A DNA stretch of 64,000 nucleotides, from positions 62,001 through 126,000 of the forward strand of contig NZ_FMYZ01000003.1 of assembly GCF_900101625.1 (NCBI RefSeq). Direction: 5' to 3'. Both the position numbers and the translations under genes were made by a program. The notes below the pieces were generated by a model. The model was not told the DNA's origin, searched no databases, and saw only the letters and a program-made list of their open reading frames with translations. Position 1 is the first letter of the stretch. Every line of letters starts with the position of its first letter. Source of the stretch: Cupriavidus sp. YR651. GTDB lineage: Bacteria; Pseudomonadota; Gammaproteobacteria; Burkholderiales; Burkholderiaceae. This document shows, piece after piece, positions 16,926-25,625 of the stretch.

Positions 16926-17734
16926 ACCTCAGGCGCCTAATGGCTTTCCCCGGTCAGTTGCGTTGGCCTCTCAATCTGCCATCAGTCGACCCGTGGGAGA
17001 TTGAAGCGGGCGAGGAGTACCAGCCGTTTCTCCGCGCAAGAGATGTGATGGGAAAGAAAACCGAGTACATCGTCAGCGACAATCCTTTTGCCAAGTATGG
17101 GACTGGAGCCGTTCCGGCGCATGCTGGGCAGGAGCAGCGCATCCAGTTGGCGGCATTCTTCTGTCCCCATGTGCTGGACATTCGGTCGCAGTATTACTAC
17201 GGCGACGAGGAGACCGACCGACTTCTTGTCATCAGAGCGATAACGGACAGAAATCAGCTGCCCACACTGGACCTCATGCTTACCGTCCTGTGTCCATGGA
17301 CGCGGCGAGTCGTCTACCACGCCATCAATGTGAAGCCGAAGAAGATGCAAAGGGGAAAGCCGTTCAAGAATCGCGTTGCGCGTGATTTGGCCTTCTGCAA
17401 TCGATGGGGTTTCACGTACGAGGTCCTCAGCCAGGAAGAGTTCCCCAAGGTCGAGCTCGGGAACCACTGGGCTCTATTTAGCCGACTACGGTTTCAGAAC
17501 CGAGATGCCGTCCACCGCCCCGCGTGGGAATTCTCGCGCCTGCTCAACTCCTCAACGGCATCCGGTACTGCCGACAGAGTTTTGGGCATGGTGGGTCGAC
17601 GGTATGGTGTGGGCCTGGACGACAGCCATCGTCTATTCGCGGCCGCGGTCTTCTTCGGCTTCATTCGCCTGGACATGCGTCACAAGTTCCAGTCCCACAA
17701 AGAACTGGTGCTCCTGAGAGATAGCCATGGCTGA
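16922..17734 (+). CDS. tnsA: TnsA-like transposon endonuclease
   Basis: 270 residues; start overlaps the previous stop and AGGAGG lies upstream. A restriction-endonuclease-like core is seen: Glu71 (GQEQRIQL), then DIRSQYYYG, Asp117 (PTLDLML) and Lys138 (AINVKPKK), fitting the E-D-x-K arrangement of TnsA. A C-terminal winged-helix-like part follows (about residues 190-265). Known role: cutting the 5' strand at transposon ends so that, with TnsB, the element moves by cut-and-paste. It overlaps tnsB by 8 nt. The catalytic assignment is by motif only. Confidence 0.83.
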   Translation: MNLRRLMAFPGQLRWPLNLPSVDPWEIEAGEEYQPFLRARDVMGKKTEYIVSDNPFAKYGTGAVPAHAGQEQRIQLAAFFCPHVLDIRSQYYYGDEETDRLLVIRAITDRNQLPTLDLMLTVLCPWTRRVVYHAINVKPKKMQRGKPFKNRVARDLAFCNRWGFTYEVLSQEEFPKVELGNHWALFSRLRFQNRDAVHRPAWEFSRLLNSSTASGTADRVLGMVGRRYGVGLDDSHRLFAAAVFFGFIRLDMRHKFQSHKELVLLRDSHG

Positions 17735-20000
17735 CGAAAAAATGACGGTGTTCGATACGCCCGAGAGCGATGACATTGCTTATCGGCCCTATAACCGAGG
17801 GGCGCTTTTGCGGATGGCGGAGAAGGGGCGCAAGTACTCGTATTGGCGGTACCTCGGTTACTGGGAGGAGTCCGACGAAATATTTATGCTCAAGGTGATT
17901 CCAGGAGAGCGCCCGAAAACCAGCAAGCTACCGCGGTCTTGGAGACGGTTCGAGCTGCAGGGACGGTTTGGAGTGGATGTGATAGAGGTCCCTGATATCG
18001 TGCGGCCTAAGTACATGGACGTCCCGCTGGGAACGCTAACTCATGATGAGGCGCAAAAGATTCGGCGCCAAATCGTCACCCGTCTCGCCCCAATACGAAA
18101 CCTGGTAAGCAAAAAGAACTTCATGGCGGTCGTTGCCGACTCCGACACCAGGACTGCCCTTGTCAAGGCAGCGGTGGTGCAGAGTGGCATGGATGAGTCA
18201 ACGCTGCGAAAGCGACTCACCGCCTATTGGTGGTACGGATGCAATCGTAGCGGAATGATGCCCCTGAAGAGAGGAGGGGAAGGCAAGAAGCGCAGGAAGT
18301 TCGGAGGAAAGAAGACGGGGCCCAAGCCAGCCGGATACCTCGATTCTGGTGCCGCGATTGACCTCGGTGTTCAGATGAACCCGTTGCTCTACGCAAGAAT
18401 GGCGCGAGCGGTGCAAGCGTACGTGATTGACAAAGACATGTCTTACGACGAGGCCTATGACGAGTACTTGGACAATGACTGCTTCGCGACCACGACAGTG
18501 AATGGTGAGACTGTCGAGGCGCCTTGGGATAGAAGGCGGGCAGGGAGCCTGTATCAGTTTCGTCGAGTTTGCCAAGAGGTTCTCCAAGATATCCGTAACC
18601 GAAAGGCGAAGGTCGGTAAAGAGGATGCTGACAACGACTTCACGCCCAGGCGCGGTCATGCGACGGACCTGCTGGACCATTCGAAACAGATTCTCGTCTT
18701 GGATGGTGTGACCTTGCCCGTGTACCTCATACGGGATGCTATCTCCTGCATACCGATGGGCCTCGCCAACGGACTGGCGGGAGTTTGCCTGGCGAGCGGC
18801 GCGCTTGCTGCCATGCATGTCTGGCCCAATGCGGAAAGCGGTGATGCCTATCGCTACTGCATCTTCAACGCTATGAGCGACAAGAAGAAGATTGCGGAAG
18901 AGAATGGCCTCGTGTCGACAGACGGTCTACCGAGAGGATACTGGGACGCGATTCTGGTTGATGGCGGTCCTGCCATGAGCGAGTCCATGTTGGAGACCGT
19001 CGTTAAGTCGCTCGGTATGAGCCGAGAACGTGTGAGAGGCTACACAGGCAAAGCGAAGGGAACGATTGAGAGCTTCAATGCGTATTTGAAAAAAGAGCTC
19101 GACAAGTATCCGGGGTCGTACACCCGAAAAATCCGTACACGGGACAGGCAAAAGCGGAAGGACGCCGCCGACAAGGCCTTGCTGACGCTCGCTGAGCTGC
19201 GTCAATGCGTCTGGCTTGCCATCGATAAGCTCAATATGGAATCCGAAGCGCTCGAGTACTACACCACCGAGATGCGCAATGCGACGAAACCAGAGGTCTT
19301 GCCTGTCCGAGCGGACATGATGAGATATATCCAACGCATTCGTCGCGGAGATGCCGCACCGGACTGGAGTGAAGATGAACTCCTGCTGAGGGTCTTGCCA
19401 TTCAGGCAATGCGCTAACCGAGAAGGCTTCATTCACATCGGGACAACAACCTACACGAGTGAGAACCTGCAGAAGTCGTGGAAGCCAAAAGTTGCTCGCA
19501 ATAACCACAAGCAAAACCCCAAGATTTGGGTATGCCAGCTACCGGGGACCACGAATTTCCTTGTGTGGAGAAAGAATGACGGAAGCATTGAGTATCTTCA
19601 CATCTCTGAGCGCGACGCAAATCGCTACGGAAACATGACGCCTCAAGAGCAGAAGCTTGTGGCCCGGCCTACAGACCTCGGCAAGGCAGCGAAAAGCCGA
19701 AAACGGACGAACCCTAACAGGCGAGTCCGCAACGATGTCTATAAGCGAATCGAAGCGCAAGCCAAGCGCCGGATTGGCGATAGGTTACCAATGATGGCTA
19801 CTATGGGTATCGCAGAGAACAAGAGACAAGCTATCGTGGAGTCCGACAAGGAACTCGGTAAGCAGCTACTCGGGGTGTTGGCGCAGAATCAATCCCTGCC
19901 GGCGGTAAGCGTCGATAAGCTGATGGAGCCCATTGTGGTGCAGGTCTATGACGAGCACGAAGACAACACCGACCTCTTTGAGGCGAACTTCAGGGCCTGA
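17727..20000 (+). CDS. tnsB: TnsB-like DDE transposase
   Basis: 757 residues. The retroviral-integrase-like core shows Asp326 (VLDGVTLP), Asp412 (ILVDGGPAM) and Glu448 (KGTIESFNAYLKKEL), the DDE triad of TnsB/Mu-type transposases. The N-terminal 300 residues contain DNA-binding helices (for example SGMDESTLRKRLTAYW), and the C-terminal part has the Mu-type beta-barrel and a Lys/Arg-rich tail. Known role: binds end repeats and cuts and joins the 3' strands. It overlaps tnsA by 8 nt, is the last gene of the module and points toward the probable right end about 600 bases downstream. Confidence 0.93.
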   Translation: MADEKMTVFDTPESDDIAYRPYNRGALLRMAEKGRKYSYWRYLGYWEESDEIFMLKVIPGERPKTSKLPRSWRRFELQGRFGVDVIEVPDIVRPKYMDVPLGTLTHDEAQKIRRQIVTRLAPIRNLVSKKNFMAVVADSDTRTALVKAAVVQSGMDESTLRKRLTAYWWYGCNRSGMMPLKRGGEGKKRRKFGGKKTGPKPAGYLDSGAAIDLGVQMNPLLYARMARAVQAYVIDKDMSYDEAYDEYLDNDCFATTTVNGETVEAPWDRRRAGSLYQFRRVCQEVLQDIRNRKAKVGKEDADNDFTPRRGHATDLLDHSKQILVLDGVTLPVYLIRDAISCIPMGLANGLAGVCLASGALAAMHVWPNAESGDAYRYCIFNAMSDKKKIAEENGLVSTDGLPRGYWDAILVDGGPAMSESMLETVVKSLGMSRERVRGYTGKAKGTIESFNAYLKKELDKYPGSYTRKIRTRDRQKRKDAADKALLTLAELRQCVWLAIDKLNMESEALEYYTTEMRNATKPEVLPVRADMMRYIQRIRRGDAAPDWSEDELLLRVLPFRQCANREGFIHIGTTTYTSENLQKSWKPKVARNNHKQNPKIWVCQLPGTTNFLVWRKNDGSIEYLHISERDANRYGNMTPQEQKLVARPTDLGKAAKSRKRTNPNRRVRNDVYKRIEAQAKRRIGDRLPMMATMGIAENKRQAIVESDKELGKQLLGVLAQNQSLPAVSVDKLMEPIVVQVYDEHEDNTDLFEANFRA

Positions 20001-20232
20001 GTTTGTCGCTGGAACTTCAGGCGTCGGGTAGTCCCGCCATTCCGATGGCATGTCGGCGCAGCAACATGACGCGCGGGGGTGCCGATGCCCTAGACGTGGC
20101 TCACGTTCGCCCAGGCGCGGAAATAGTAGATAAATATAAGAGTGGAAAAGAGTGGATTCCAGCAGCTCGCGTCGTCGTTGGTTTGCCACGCGAGTGCTTG
20201 AAGATACTCATAGTCTGAGTGTCTGCTCAAGT

Positions 20233-20293
20233 ATCCGCTCATTCCGGCTGAAATCCGCTCAATCTGAGCGGATTTCAGCCGGAATGAGCGGAT
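20233..20293. repeat. Perfect 29-bp inverted repeat with 3-nt spacer
   Basis: Left arm 20233-20261 and right arm 20265-20293 are exact reverse complements around ATC. Each arm holds two ATCCGCTCA-type units flanking TTCCGGCTGAA. The repeated TGAGCGGAT units look like abutted insertion-sequence ends, possibly IS21-like, but no transposase is adjacent. Confidence 0.9.
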
Positions 20294-20426
20294 TGGACCC
20301 GGACGTCGCCCTGGCAGCCCATCTCTCGGCCCCCGAAGCGGAGCGGTTAGGGAGCTGAGCTGTTGGAAGGCGGGTGGCGGATAAGAGGCAAGCGCCAAAA
20401 GTCATTGAGTTACAATGGGTTACGGC

Positions 20427-20447
20427 GCGATTGGCGTTTAGTAATGC
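20427..20447 (+). repeat. 21-bp end repeat 1 (candidate TnsB-binding site)
   Basis: Reads GCGATTGGCGTTT, then A, then GTAATGC. It differs at one base from the copy at 20585-20605. Same orientation, 158 bases apart, downstream of tnsB: the expected place for TnsB sites in a transposon end. Confidence 0.65.
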
Positions 20448-20584
20448 GAAGAAGTGCTCAAAAAAAACTACGCCACCATAGGGGGAGGGTAGATACCCCA
20501 GAAAATTGCACGCTCCGCTGTCAAGGGTTCGTGTAACGTGTTGATTGGAAAGGGACTCTGGACTTCATTGCGCGTACTAATGCG

Positions 20585-20605
20585 GCGATTGGCGTTTTGT
20601 AATGC
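20585..20605 (+). repeat. 21-bp end repeat 2 (candidate TnsB-binding site)
   Basis: Reads GCGATTGGCGTTT, then T, then GTAATGC. It is the outermost copy before the chromosome-like sequence starts, so the transposon terminus should lie shortly to its right. Confidence 0.65.
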
Positions 20606-20630
20606 TTAGGGCCACCATGGCCGGTCACTG

Positions 20631-20666
20631 AACCCCGCGAGCGCCACAAGCGCCGCGGGGTTTTTT
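20631..20666 (+). terminator. Rho-independent terminator
   Basis: AACCCCGCG-a-GCGCC / loop ACAA / GCGCCGCGGGGTT followed by six T. Plus-strand polarity with no host gene immediately to its left, so it may have served a gene now separated by the insertion. Confidence 0.75.
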
Positions 20667-20679
20667 ACTTGGAGGTTCG

Positions 20680-20710
20680 CCAAAGCGTTGGTGCGGGACC
20701 AACGCTTTGG
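20680..20710. repeat. Perfect 13-bp hairpin without T-run
   Basis: CCAAAGCGTTGGT, loop GCGGG, ACCAACGCTTTGG. Directly follows the terminator. No tail typical of a terminator on either strand. Confidence 0.7.
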
Positions 20711-20882
20711 GCGAAGGTGGTGGGTTGCTCGCCATCGCGACGCATCGCCAGGCGCCATTTCCAGCCGTTTTTGCGGCGACGGGCGCACCTCCGGCCGCGT
20801 AGTGCCGATGGCATGGCCCTTGCGCTAGGGAATCAACCCGCGCACCGGATTGGCGGACAGCATCATCGGAAAGGAGCCAGGC

Positions 20883-20999
20883 GTGAACACCAAGCAGCTT
20901 GCCTACGTCATCGTCGTGTTATTGACCATGCTTGCCGTCGCATTTCTCGCGGGCAACATTGAACCGTCTTTGCTGTCGCTCGACCTCGATGCGCCTTGA
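20883..20999 (+). CDS. Possible 38-residue membrane peptide
   Basis: GTG start with a strong GGAAAGGAG ribosome binding site. The product starts MNTKQLAYVIVVLLTM and is one hydrophobic span with a short polar tail. The last 81 bases run antisense to the 3' end of the regulator gene ending at 20919. The binding site and hydrophobic segment support it, but it is very short. Confidence 0.4.
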   Translation: MNTKQLAYVIVVLLTMLAVAFLAGNIEPSLLSLDLDAP

Positions 21000-22493
21000 A
21001 GGCATGCGCGCCAGCCACGCCGCCAGGCGCGTGCGCACGGCGGCGTATTCGCCGCTGGCATCGAGTTTCTCCGCGGCATAGGCGCGCGTCATCGGCGACA
21101 GCCAGTATTGCGGTTCCCCCGTTTCCCCTGTCGACGGCGTCGCTGACACCAGCGAGCGTGTCGTCAGCGACGCCAGCAGGGACGCCACCTGGTGTTCGCT
21201 CACCATGTCATCCACCACCACGGCACGCACGCAAGCCAGCCGGAACGATCCCGCCAGGACTGACAGCCGTCGCAACGTAATCTGCTCCAGCGCCGACAAT
21301 CGTGAGTAACTCCAGTCGAGCGACGCCCGCAGCGAGCGTTGCCGGCGCTGCACGCAACGACGCCGTGCATCAAGCAGCGCAAATCGTTCGTCGATCTGGT
21401 CCAGCAGGCCGAGCACGCCGAACGCACCCACACAGCCCGCCGCCAGTTCGATGGCCAGGGGCACGCCGTCGAGCCGCCGGCATAACGTCGCCACCACGGC
21501 GGCATCGCGATCGCTCAGCACGAACGCGGCGGCGCTGGCCTGCGCGCGCGTCACGAACAGCTGCACCGATGGGTACGTCAGGGCCTGTGCGGCAGTGAAA
21601 ACCGCATCTTCCGGCGGAACGCCCAGCGGCGGCAGGCAGACGGTCTGCTCGCCGGAGACACCCAGTACCTCGCGGCTGGTCGCCAGCACCGCAATGTCCG
21701 GCGCGTTGGCCAGTGACATGACAAGCCGGGCGACGTCGTCGCGTGCCGACTCGCAACTGTCCAGCACCAGGAGCATGCGGCGCCCGGCGAGGGCCGCCGC
21801 CAGCGACTCGGGGTGGCCGCCATGGCCGGCATGTCCGTCAGGGATGCCCAGCGCGGCGCCCACCATCGCGGTCACTGACGTGCCCTCCGGCAGCGCGGCC
21901 AGATCGACGAAGCACACGCCATCGGGATACAGGGGCTGCAGGCTTTCCGCCGTCGCCAGCGCCACCGTGGTTTTGCCGATGCCGCCCACGCCGACGACGC
22001 TCACCACGCGGGCATGCGCCAGTTGCTCGCGGAGGCCGGCGACATCCGCGTCGCGGCCGATCATCGTTGCGATGCGTCGCGGCAGCGGCCGAGGGGCCAT
22101 CCCCGCCATCGCCGCGATCCCCGCCGACATCGCGGGCGCGGCGCGACTGCCGACGCCTTCGACCGCGCCCGCGTAGCGATAGCCGCGTCCCGGCACGGTC
22201 ACGATGGCCGCGGCGCGGTCGCCCAGCGTGCGGCGCAACTGGGCAATCTGCACGCGCAGGCTGCTTTCCTCGACGATCATGCGAGGCCATGCCACGGCCG
22301 TCAGTTCATCGCGAGAGATCACCTCGCCGGCGCGCTGCACCAGCGCAGACAGGATGTCGAATGCGCGGCTGCCCAGCAGCACGGGCACGCCGTCCGCCAT
22401 CAACTGGCGACGGGCCGGCCACAGCGTGAATGCGCCGAAGCGAAACGCGTGCTCCGCATCCGCATTGGCGGACGGCGTCGTCGTCTTCGCCAT
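20919..22493 (-). CDS. Winged-helix transcriptional regulator with NB-ARC-like ATPase (second of a pair)
   Basis: 524 residues from the ATG that overlaps the previous stop by one base (TGATG). The N-terminal OmpR/PhoB-type winged helix (about 15-110) has FRFGAFTLWPARRQLMADG and ends GRGYRY. The P-loop NTPase follows: VVGVGGIGKTTVALA, then LLVLDSCE (Walker B) and LATSRE. A helical region is at the C-terminus, but the TPR part seen in its neighbour is largely absent. It resembles SARP/AfsR- or CadC-like ATP-dependent regulators. The short form next to the long paralogue suggests duplication. Target genes unknown. Confidence 0.88.
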   Translation of the reverse strand: MAKTTTPSANADAEHAFRFGAFTLWPARRQLMADGVPVLLGSRAFDILSALVQRAGEVISRDELTAVAWPRMIVEESSLRVQIAQLRRTLGDRAAAIVTVPGRGYRYAGAVEGVGSRAAPAMSAGIAAMAGMAPRPLPRRIATMIGRDADVAGLREQLAHARVVSVVGVGGIGKTTVALATAESLQPLYPDGVCFVDLAALPEGTSVTAMVGAALGIPDGHAGHGGHPESLAAALAGRRMLLVLDSCESARDDVARLVMSLANAPDIAVLATSREVLGVSGEQTVCLPPLGVPPEDAVFTAAQALTYPSVQLFVTRAQASAAAFVLSDRDAAVVATLCRRLDGVPLAIELAAGCVGAFGVLGLLDQIDERFALLDARRRCVQRRQRSLRASLDWSYSRLSALEQITLRRLSVLAGSFRLACVRAVVVDDMVSEHQVASLLASLTTRSLVSATPSTGETGEPQYWLSPMTRAYAAEKLDASGEYAAVRTRLAAWLARMPSRRIEVERQQRRFNVAREKCDGKHGQ

Positions 22494-25393
22494 CAGCGGC
22501 CCTCCACCAACGCCGCCGATGCCGCCGATGCTGCCGACGCATCGCGCATGGCCGATGCCGCCGCCTCGCACGTGGCCAGCAGCGCCCGTGCCGCACGGTA
22601 GTCCGCCGTGTCATGGCCTTCCGTCACGCGCGTGCAGGTGTGAGCGAGGACGTCGGCGGCGTGGCTGGCATCGCCTTGCTCCAGCCGAACGCGGGCCAGG
22701 CTGGTTGCGGCGCGCAACTCCCACGCCAGCGCGCCCTGCTGGCGGGCCAGCGCGATCACCTCGGCAAACGTCGCGGCCGCCATCACGCGGCCTGCCGTCG
22801 TGTGGCGGCGCGGATCGGCCTCCGCCGCCACGCGCCGCACTTCGGCCATGCACCAGCCCGATACGCCGGACTGTGCACGGTCGATGGCAAGCGGTGTGAG
22901 GAACGTCGCGCCAAAGGTTGCGTAGAGATCGACCTGCTTGGCGCCCGTATGCGTGATGCGCGCCAGCAGGGCCTGCCGGCTTGCGTCGAGGCCGGGGGTA
23001 TCCGCGTTGGCGTCGCGCAGCTTCAGCGCGGTGTCGAGCAATTCGACCCAGCCATGCCATGCCACCAGCGCGTGCCGTGCCGAATGCTCGCGCAGCCGCG
23101 TGGCGTAGCGGCACAGCGCGGCTTCGTCGCCGCGCCACAGCGCGATGGGGCATGCCGCGAAGGCCAGAGCTTGCGCCAGCGCCAGCGGCATGTCGTGCAG
23201 CGCGTCTTCCACGCATCGGTCGGCCATGGCGGCCGCGCGGTCGGCATGGCCTTCGAGCCACAGCGTGCGCGCCAGCACGATCTGCATGCAGACGCGCCGG
23301 CACACCAGCGCGGTGAGGTTGTCGACAGGCCGCGCCAGGCGGCTCGGGTGCGCGCGCACGCGTTCGGCCAGCCGACGCGCGGTGCCGTGGTGGCCCTGAT
23401 AGTGATGCGCCAGCGCCAGCATGTGGTCAGCCCACAGGCGGGACATCGGATCGCTGTCGTGCGCGGCCAGCGCGCCCATCGATTCGGCGTGGCGTTGCCC
23501 ACCGGCGTAGTCGCCCATCGCCAGCGCCAGCATGCCGACGCCGGTCAGCGCCTGCTGGCGCACACCGGCCTGCGGCAGCGCCACGGATGCGTCCAGCGCG
23601 CGGTCATAGGCCTCTTCCGCACCGGCGGCCAGGCCGCGTGTGTGGAAGATCAGCGTGCCCAGCGCCACGCGCAGCCGGGTGGTCAGCGTGGCGTCCAGCG
23701 TTGCGGCGCCGTCATCGGCCAGCGCCAGCGCGCGGGCGGCGTAGCCGCAGAATTCGTCGAGCCGCGACAGGAAGTAGGCGAGCGGCAGCGCGGCGATGAT
23801 CAGCCGGGCACCCAGCTCGGCATCGCCATCGGCAGACAAGGCCCAGGTGATGGCGGCGCGCACGTCGTCGATGGCGACGCCATAGCGGCTGGCCCATTCG
23901 GCCTGCGTCAGTTCGGGTTCGTCCAGCCACGTCCTCATCAAGACGATGCGCCAGTGCATTGCATGGCGGGCCCGTAGCGCGCGCAACGCGCCGGCCTCCG
24001 CCAGCCGTTCGTGGGCATAGGCCCGCGTGGTGGCCAGCAACCGGTAGCGCACCACCGGTTCGCTGGCATCCGCGCTGACCAGTGACTTGGCCACCAGCGC
24101 GGCGATGCCGGCCTCGACGTCGCCGCGATCGAACCCGGGGTCGACCAGCACGGCCCGCGCCCATGCCAGCGTGAATTCGCCGTTGAAGATGGAGAGCCGC
24201 ATCAGCGTCGTGCGTTCGCGCGCGGACAGGCCGTCGTAGCTCCAGTCCAGCAGGGCGCGCAGCGTGCGATGCCGCGGCAGCACGATGGCGCTGTTGTGGG
24301 CCAGCATCTGGAAGCGGTCCGACAGCAAGCGGCGCAGCGCCTGGATGCCGAAGGTGCTCACCTGCGCGGCCGCCAGTTCGATGGCCAGCGGCATGCCGTC
24401 GAGGCTCGCGCAGAGCTCCACCACGCCGGCGGCGTCGGCATCGGGCAACTGGAAGGTGTCGGCACTGTGAATGGCGCGCTCCACGAACAGCTGGATCGCG
24501 GCATAGCGCATGGCTTCGGTCGCATCGATCCGCGTGCGGGCCGCAGGCAGGGCCAGCGGCGGTACGCGCTGGACCCACTCGCCCTCGCATTGCAGCGGCT
24601 CGCGGCTGGTGACCAGCACGTGCACATCGGGCGCGGCCTGTTGCAGCTCCAGCACCAGCATGGCCACGGCATCGATCACGTGCTCGCAGCTGTCCAGCAC
24701 CACCAGCATGCGTTTGTCGCGCAAGGCATCGACCAGCACCGGTGGCGCCGCCGCCCCGGCCGTCATGCCGAGCGTGGCCGCGAGCGCGCCGTTGACCAGT
24801 CCCGGGTCCGCGACGCGGCCCAGATCGACAAAGCGCACCCCATCGGCATAGGCCGGTAGCAGCCGCTCGGCCATGGCCAGCGCGATGGTGGTCTTGCCCA
24901 TGCCACCGGGCCCGCACAGCGTCAGCAGCCGCCGCAGCGGCAGGCTCTGCGCCAGCGCGGCGATCAGGTCGTCGCGGCCGATCACGCGCGTCGCGCGCGC
25001 GGGCAGGTTGTGATGGGGGATGGCTGGCGCCGTGCCGGCCACGTCGACGCTGCCGTGACGGACCACCGGTGCCACAAAGCAGTAGCCACGGCCGGCCACG
25101 CTGGCGATATAGCGCACGCCGCCCTGGCCGTCGCCCAGCACCTTGCGCAGCGCGCCCATATGTACGCGCAAGGTCGCTTCTTCCGCATCGCCATCGGGCC
25201 ACGCATAGGCGATCAGCTCGCTCTTGCTCACGACCTCGCCCGCGCGTTCGACCAGGGCTGCCAGGATGCCGCGGGCGCGGGCGCCCAGCCGCACCGGGCG
25301 GCCGCCATCCAGCAGCAGGCGCTGCGCAATGTGCAGTGTGAACGGGCCAAAGGCGACCGGTGGGTCAGCCTTGGCGGGGGCGGCTTGGCTCAT
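22493..25393 (-). CDS. Winged-helix transcriptional regulator with NB-ARC-like ATPase and TPR-like C-terminus
   Basis: 966 residues. OmpR-type winged helix (about 10-110: FGPFTLHIAQRLLLDGG to GRGYCFV). NTPase domain: LCGPGGMGKTTIALAMAE (about 160-180), LVVLDSCEHV and LVTSREPL. About 500 residues of Ala-rich helical repeats (TPR-like) at the C-terminus form a likely sensor. Members of this architecture activate transcription after ATP binding and ligand sensing. Same domain order as the following gene, with which it is translationally coupled by a one-base overlap. The signal is unknown. Confidence 0.9.
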   Translation of the reverse strand: MSQAAPAKADPPVAFGPFTLHIAQRLLLDGGRPVRLGARARGILAALVERAGEVVSKSELIAYAWPDGDAEEATLRVHMGALRKVLGDGQGGVRYIASVAGRGYCFVAPVVRHGSVDVAGTAPAIPHHNLPARATRVIGRDDLIAALAQSLPLRRLLTLCGPGGMGKTTIALAMAERLLPAYADGVRFVDLGRVADPGLVNGALAATLGMTAGAAAPPVLVDALRDKRMLVVLDSCEHVIDAVAMLVLELQQAAPDVHVLVTSREPLQCEGEWVQRVPPLALPAARTRIDATEAMRYAAIQLFVERAIHSADTFQLPDADAAGVVELCASLDGMPLAIELAAAQVSTFGIQALRRLLSDRFQMLAHNSAIVLPRHRTLRALLDWSYDGLSARERTTLMRLSIFNGEFTLAWARAVLVDPGFDRGDVEAGIAALVAKSLVSADASEPVVRYRLLATTRAYAHERLAEAGALRALRARHAMHWRIVLMRTWLDEPELTQAEWASRYGVAIDDVRAAITWALSADGDAELGARLIIAALPLAYFLSRLDEFCGYAARALALADDGAATLDATLTTRLRVALGTLIFHTRGLAAGAEEAYDRALDASVALPQAGVRQQALTGVGMLALAMGDYAGGQRHAESMGALAAHDSDPMSRLWADHMLALAHHYQGHHGTARRLAERVRAHPSRLARPVDNLTALVCRRVCMQIVLARTLWLEGHADRAAAMADRCVEDALHDMPLALAQALAFAACPIALWRGDEAALCRYATRLREHSARHALVAWHGWVELLDTALKLRDANADTPGLDASRQALLARITHTGAKQVDLYATFGATFLTPLAIDRAQSGVSGWCMAEVRRVAAEADPRRHTTAGRVMAAATFAEVIALARQQGALAWELRAATSLARVRLEQGDASHAADVLAHTCTRVTEGHDTADYRAARALLATCEAAASAMRDASAASAASAALVEGR

Positions 25394-25625
25394 GAGGCTT
25401 TCTCTTCGCCGGCGGGGGCGCGGGACGAAGCGCTATTCTGAATGGCCCGGTGACGATGAGCAAATCGTGCTCATCGAGGGTGACCACTGCATGACGATGG
25501 TGCACGGTGGATGGGTGAGCCAGCTGGCGCGTGCCGGCAGCCCTGTTGCACCGAAAACGGGCGCGGTGCTGGCGTGCGCGACACCTGCGCGCATGCCATG
25601 CAACGGGTTTCAGCGTGTGCGGCGA

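Larger units (their letters stand above)
20001..20882. other. Non-coding right end of the element and junction with the chromosome
   Basis: No gene recognised. It contains a 29-bp inverted repeat, two 21-bp repeats, a terminator and a further perfect hairpin, each listed separately. The element-chromosome boundary must fall in it, probably between 20605 and about 20660. Confidence 0.6.

Noticed and set aside
12265..20000. CRISPR-associated transposon
   Set aside because: No array, no cas genes and no guide-like repeats are visible; only the Tn7-like core is present in the window.
20883..20999. Leader peptide of the chromosomal regulator pair
   Set aside because: It is on the opposite strand and its 3' part runs antisense to the regulator's end, so it cannot be its leader; kept only as a possible membrane peptide.
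22430..23977. Large plus-strand protein opposite the regulators
   Set aside because: Arg/His-rich, low-complexity shadow of the minus-strand regulator genes; no domain or ribosome binding site.
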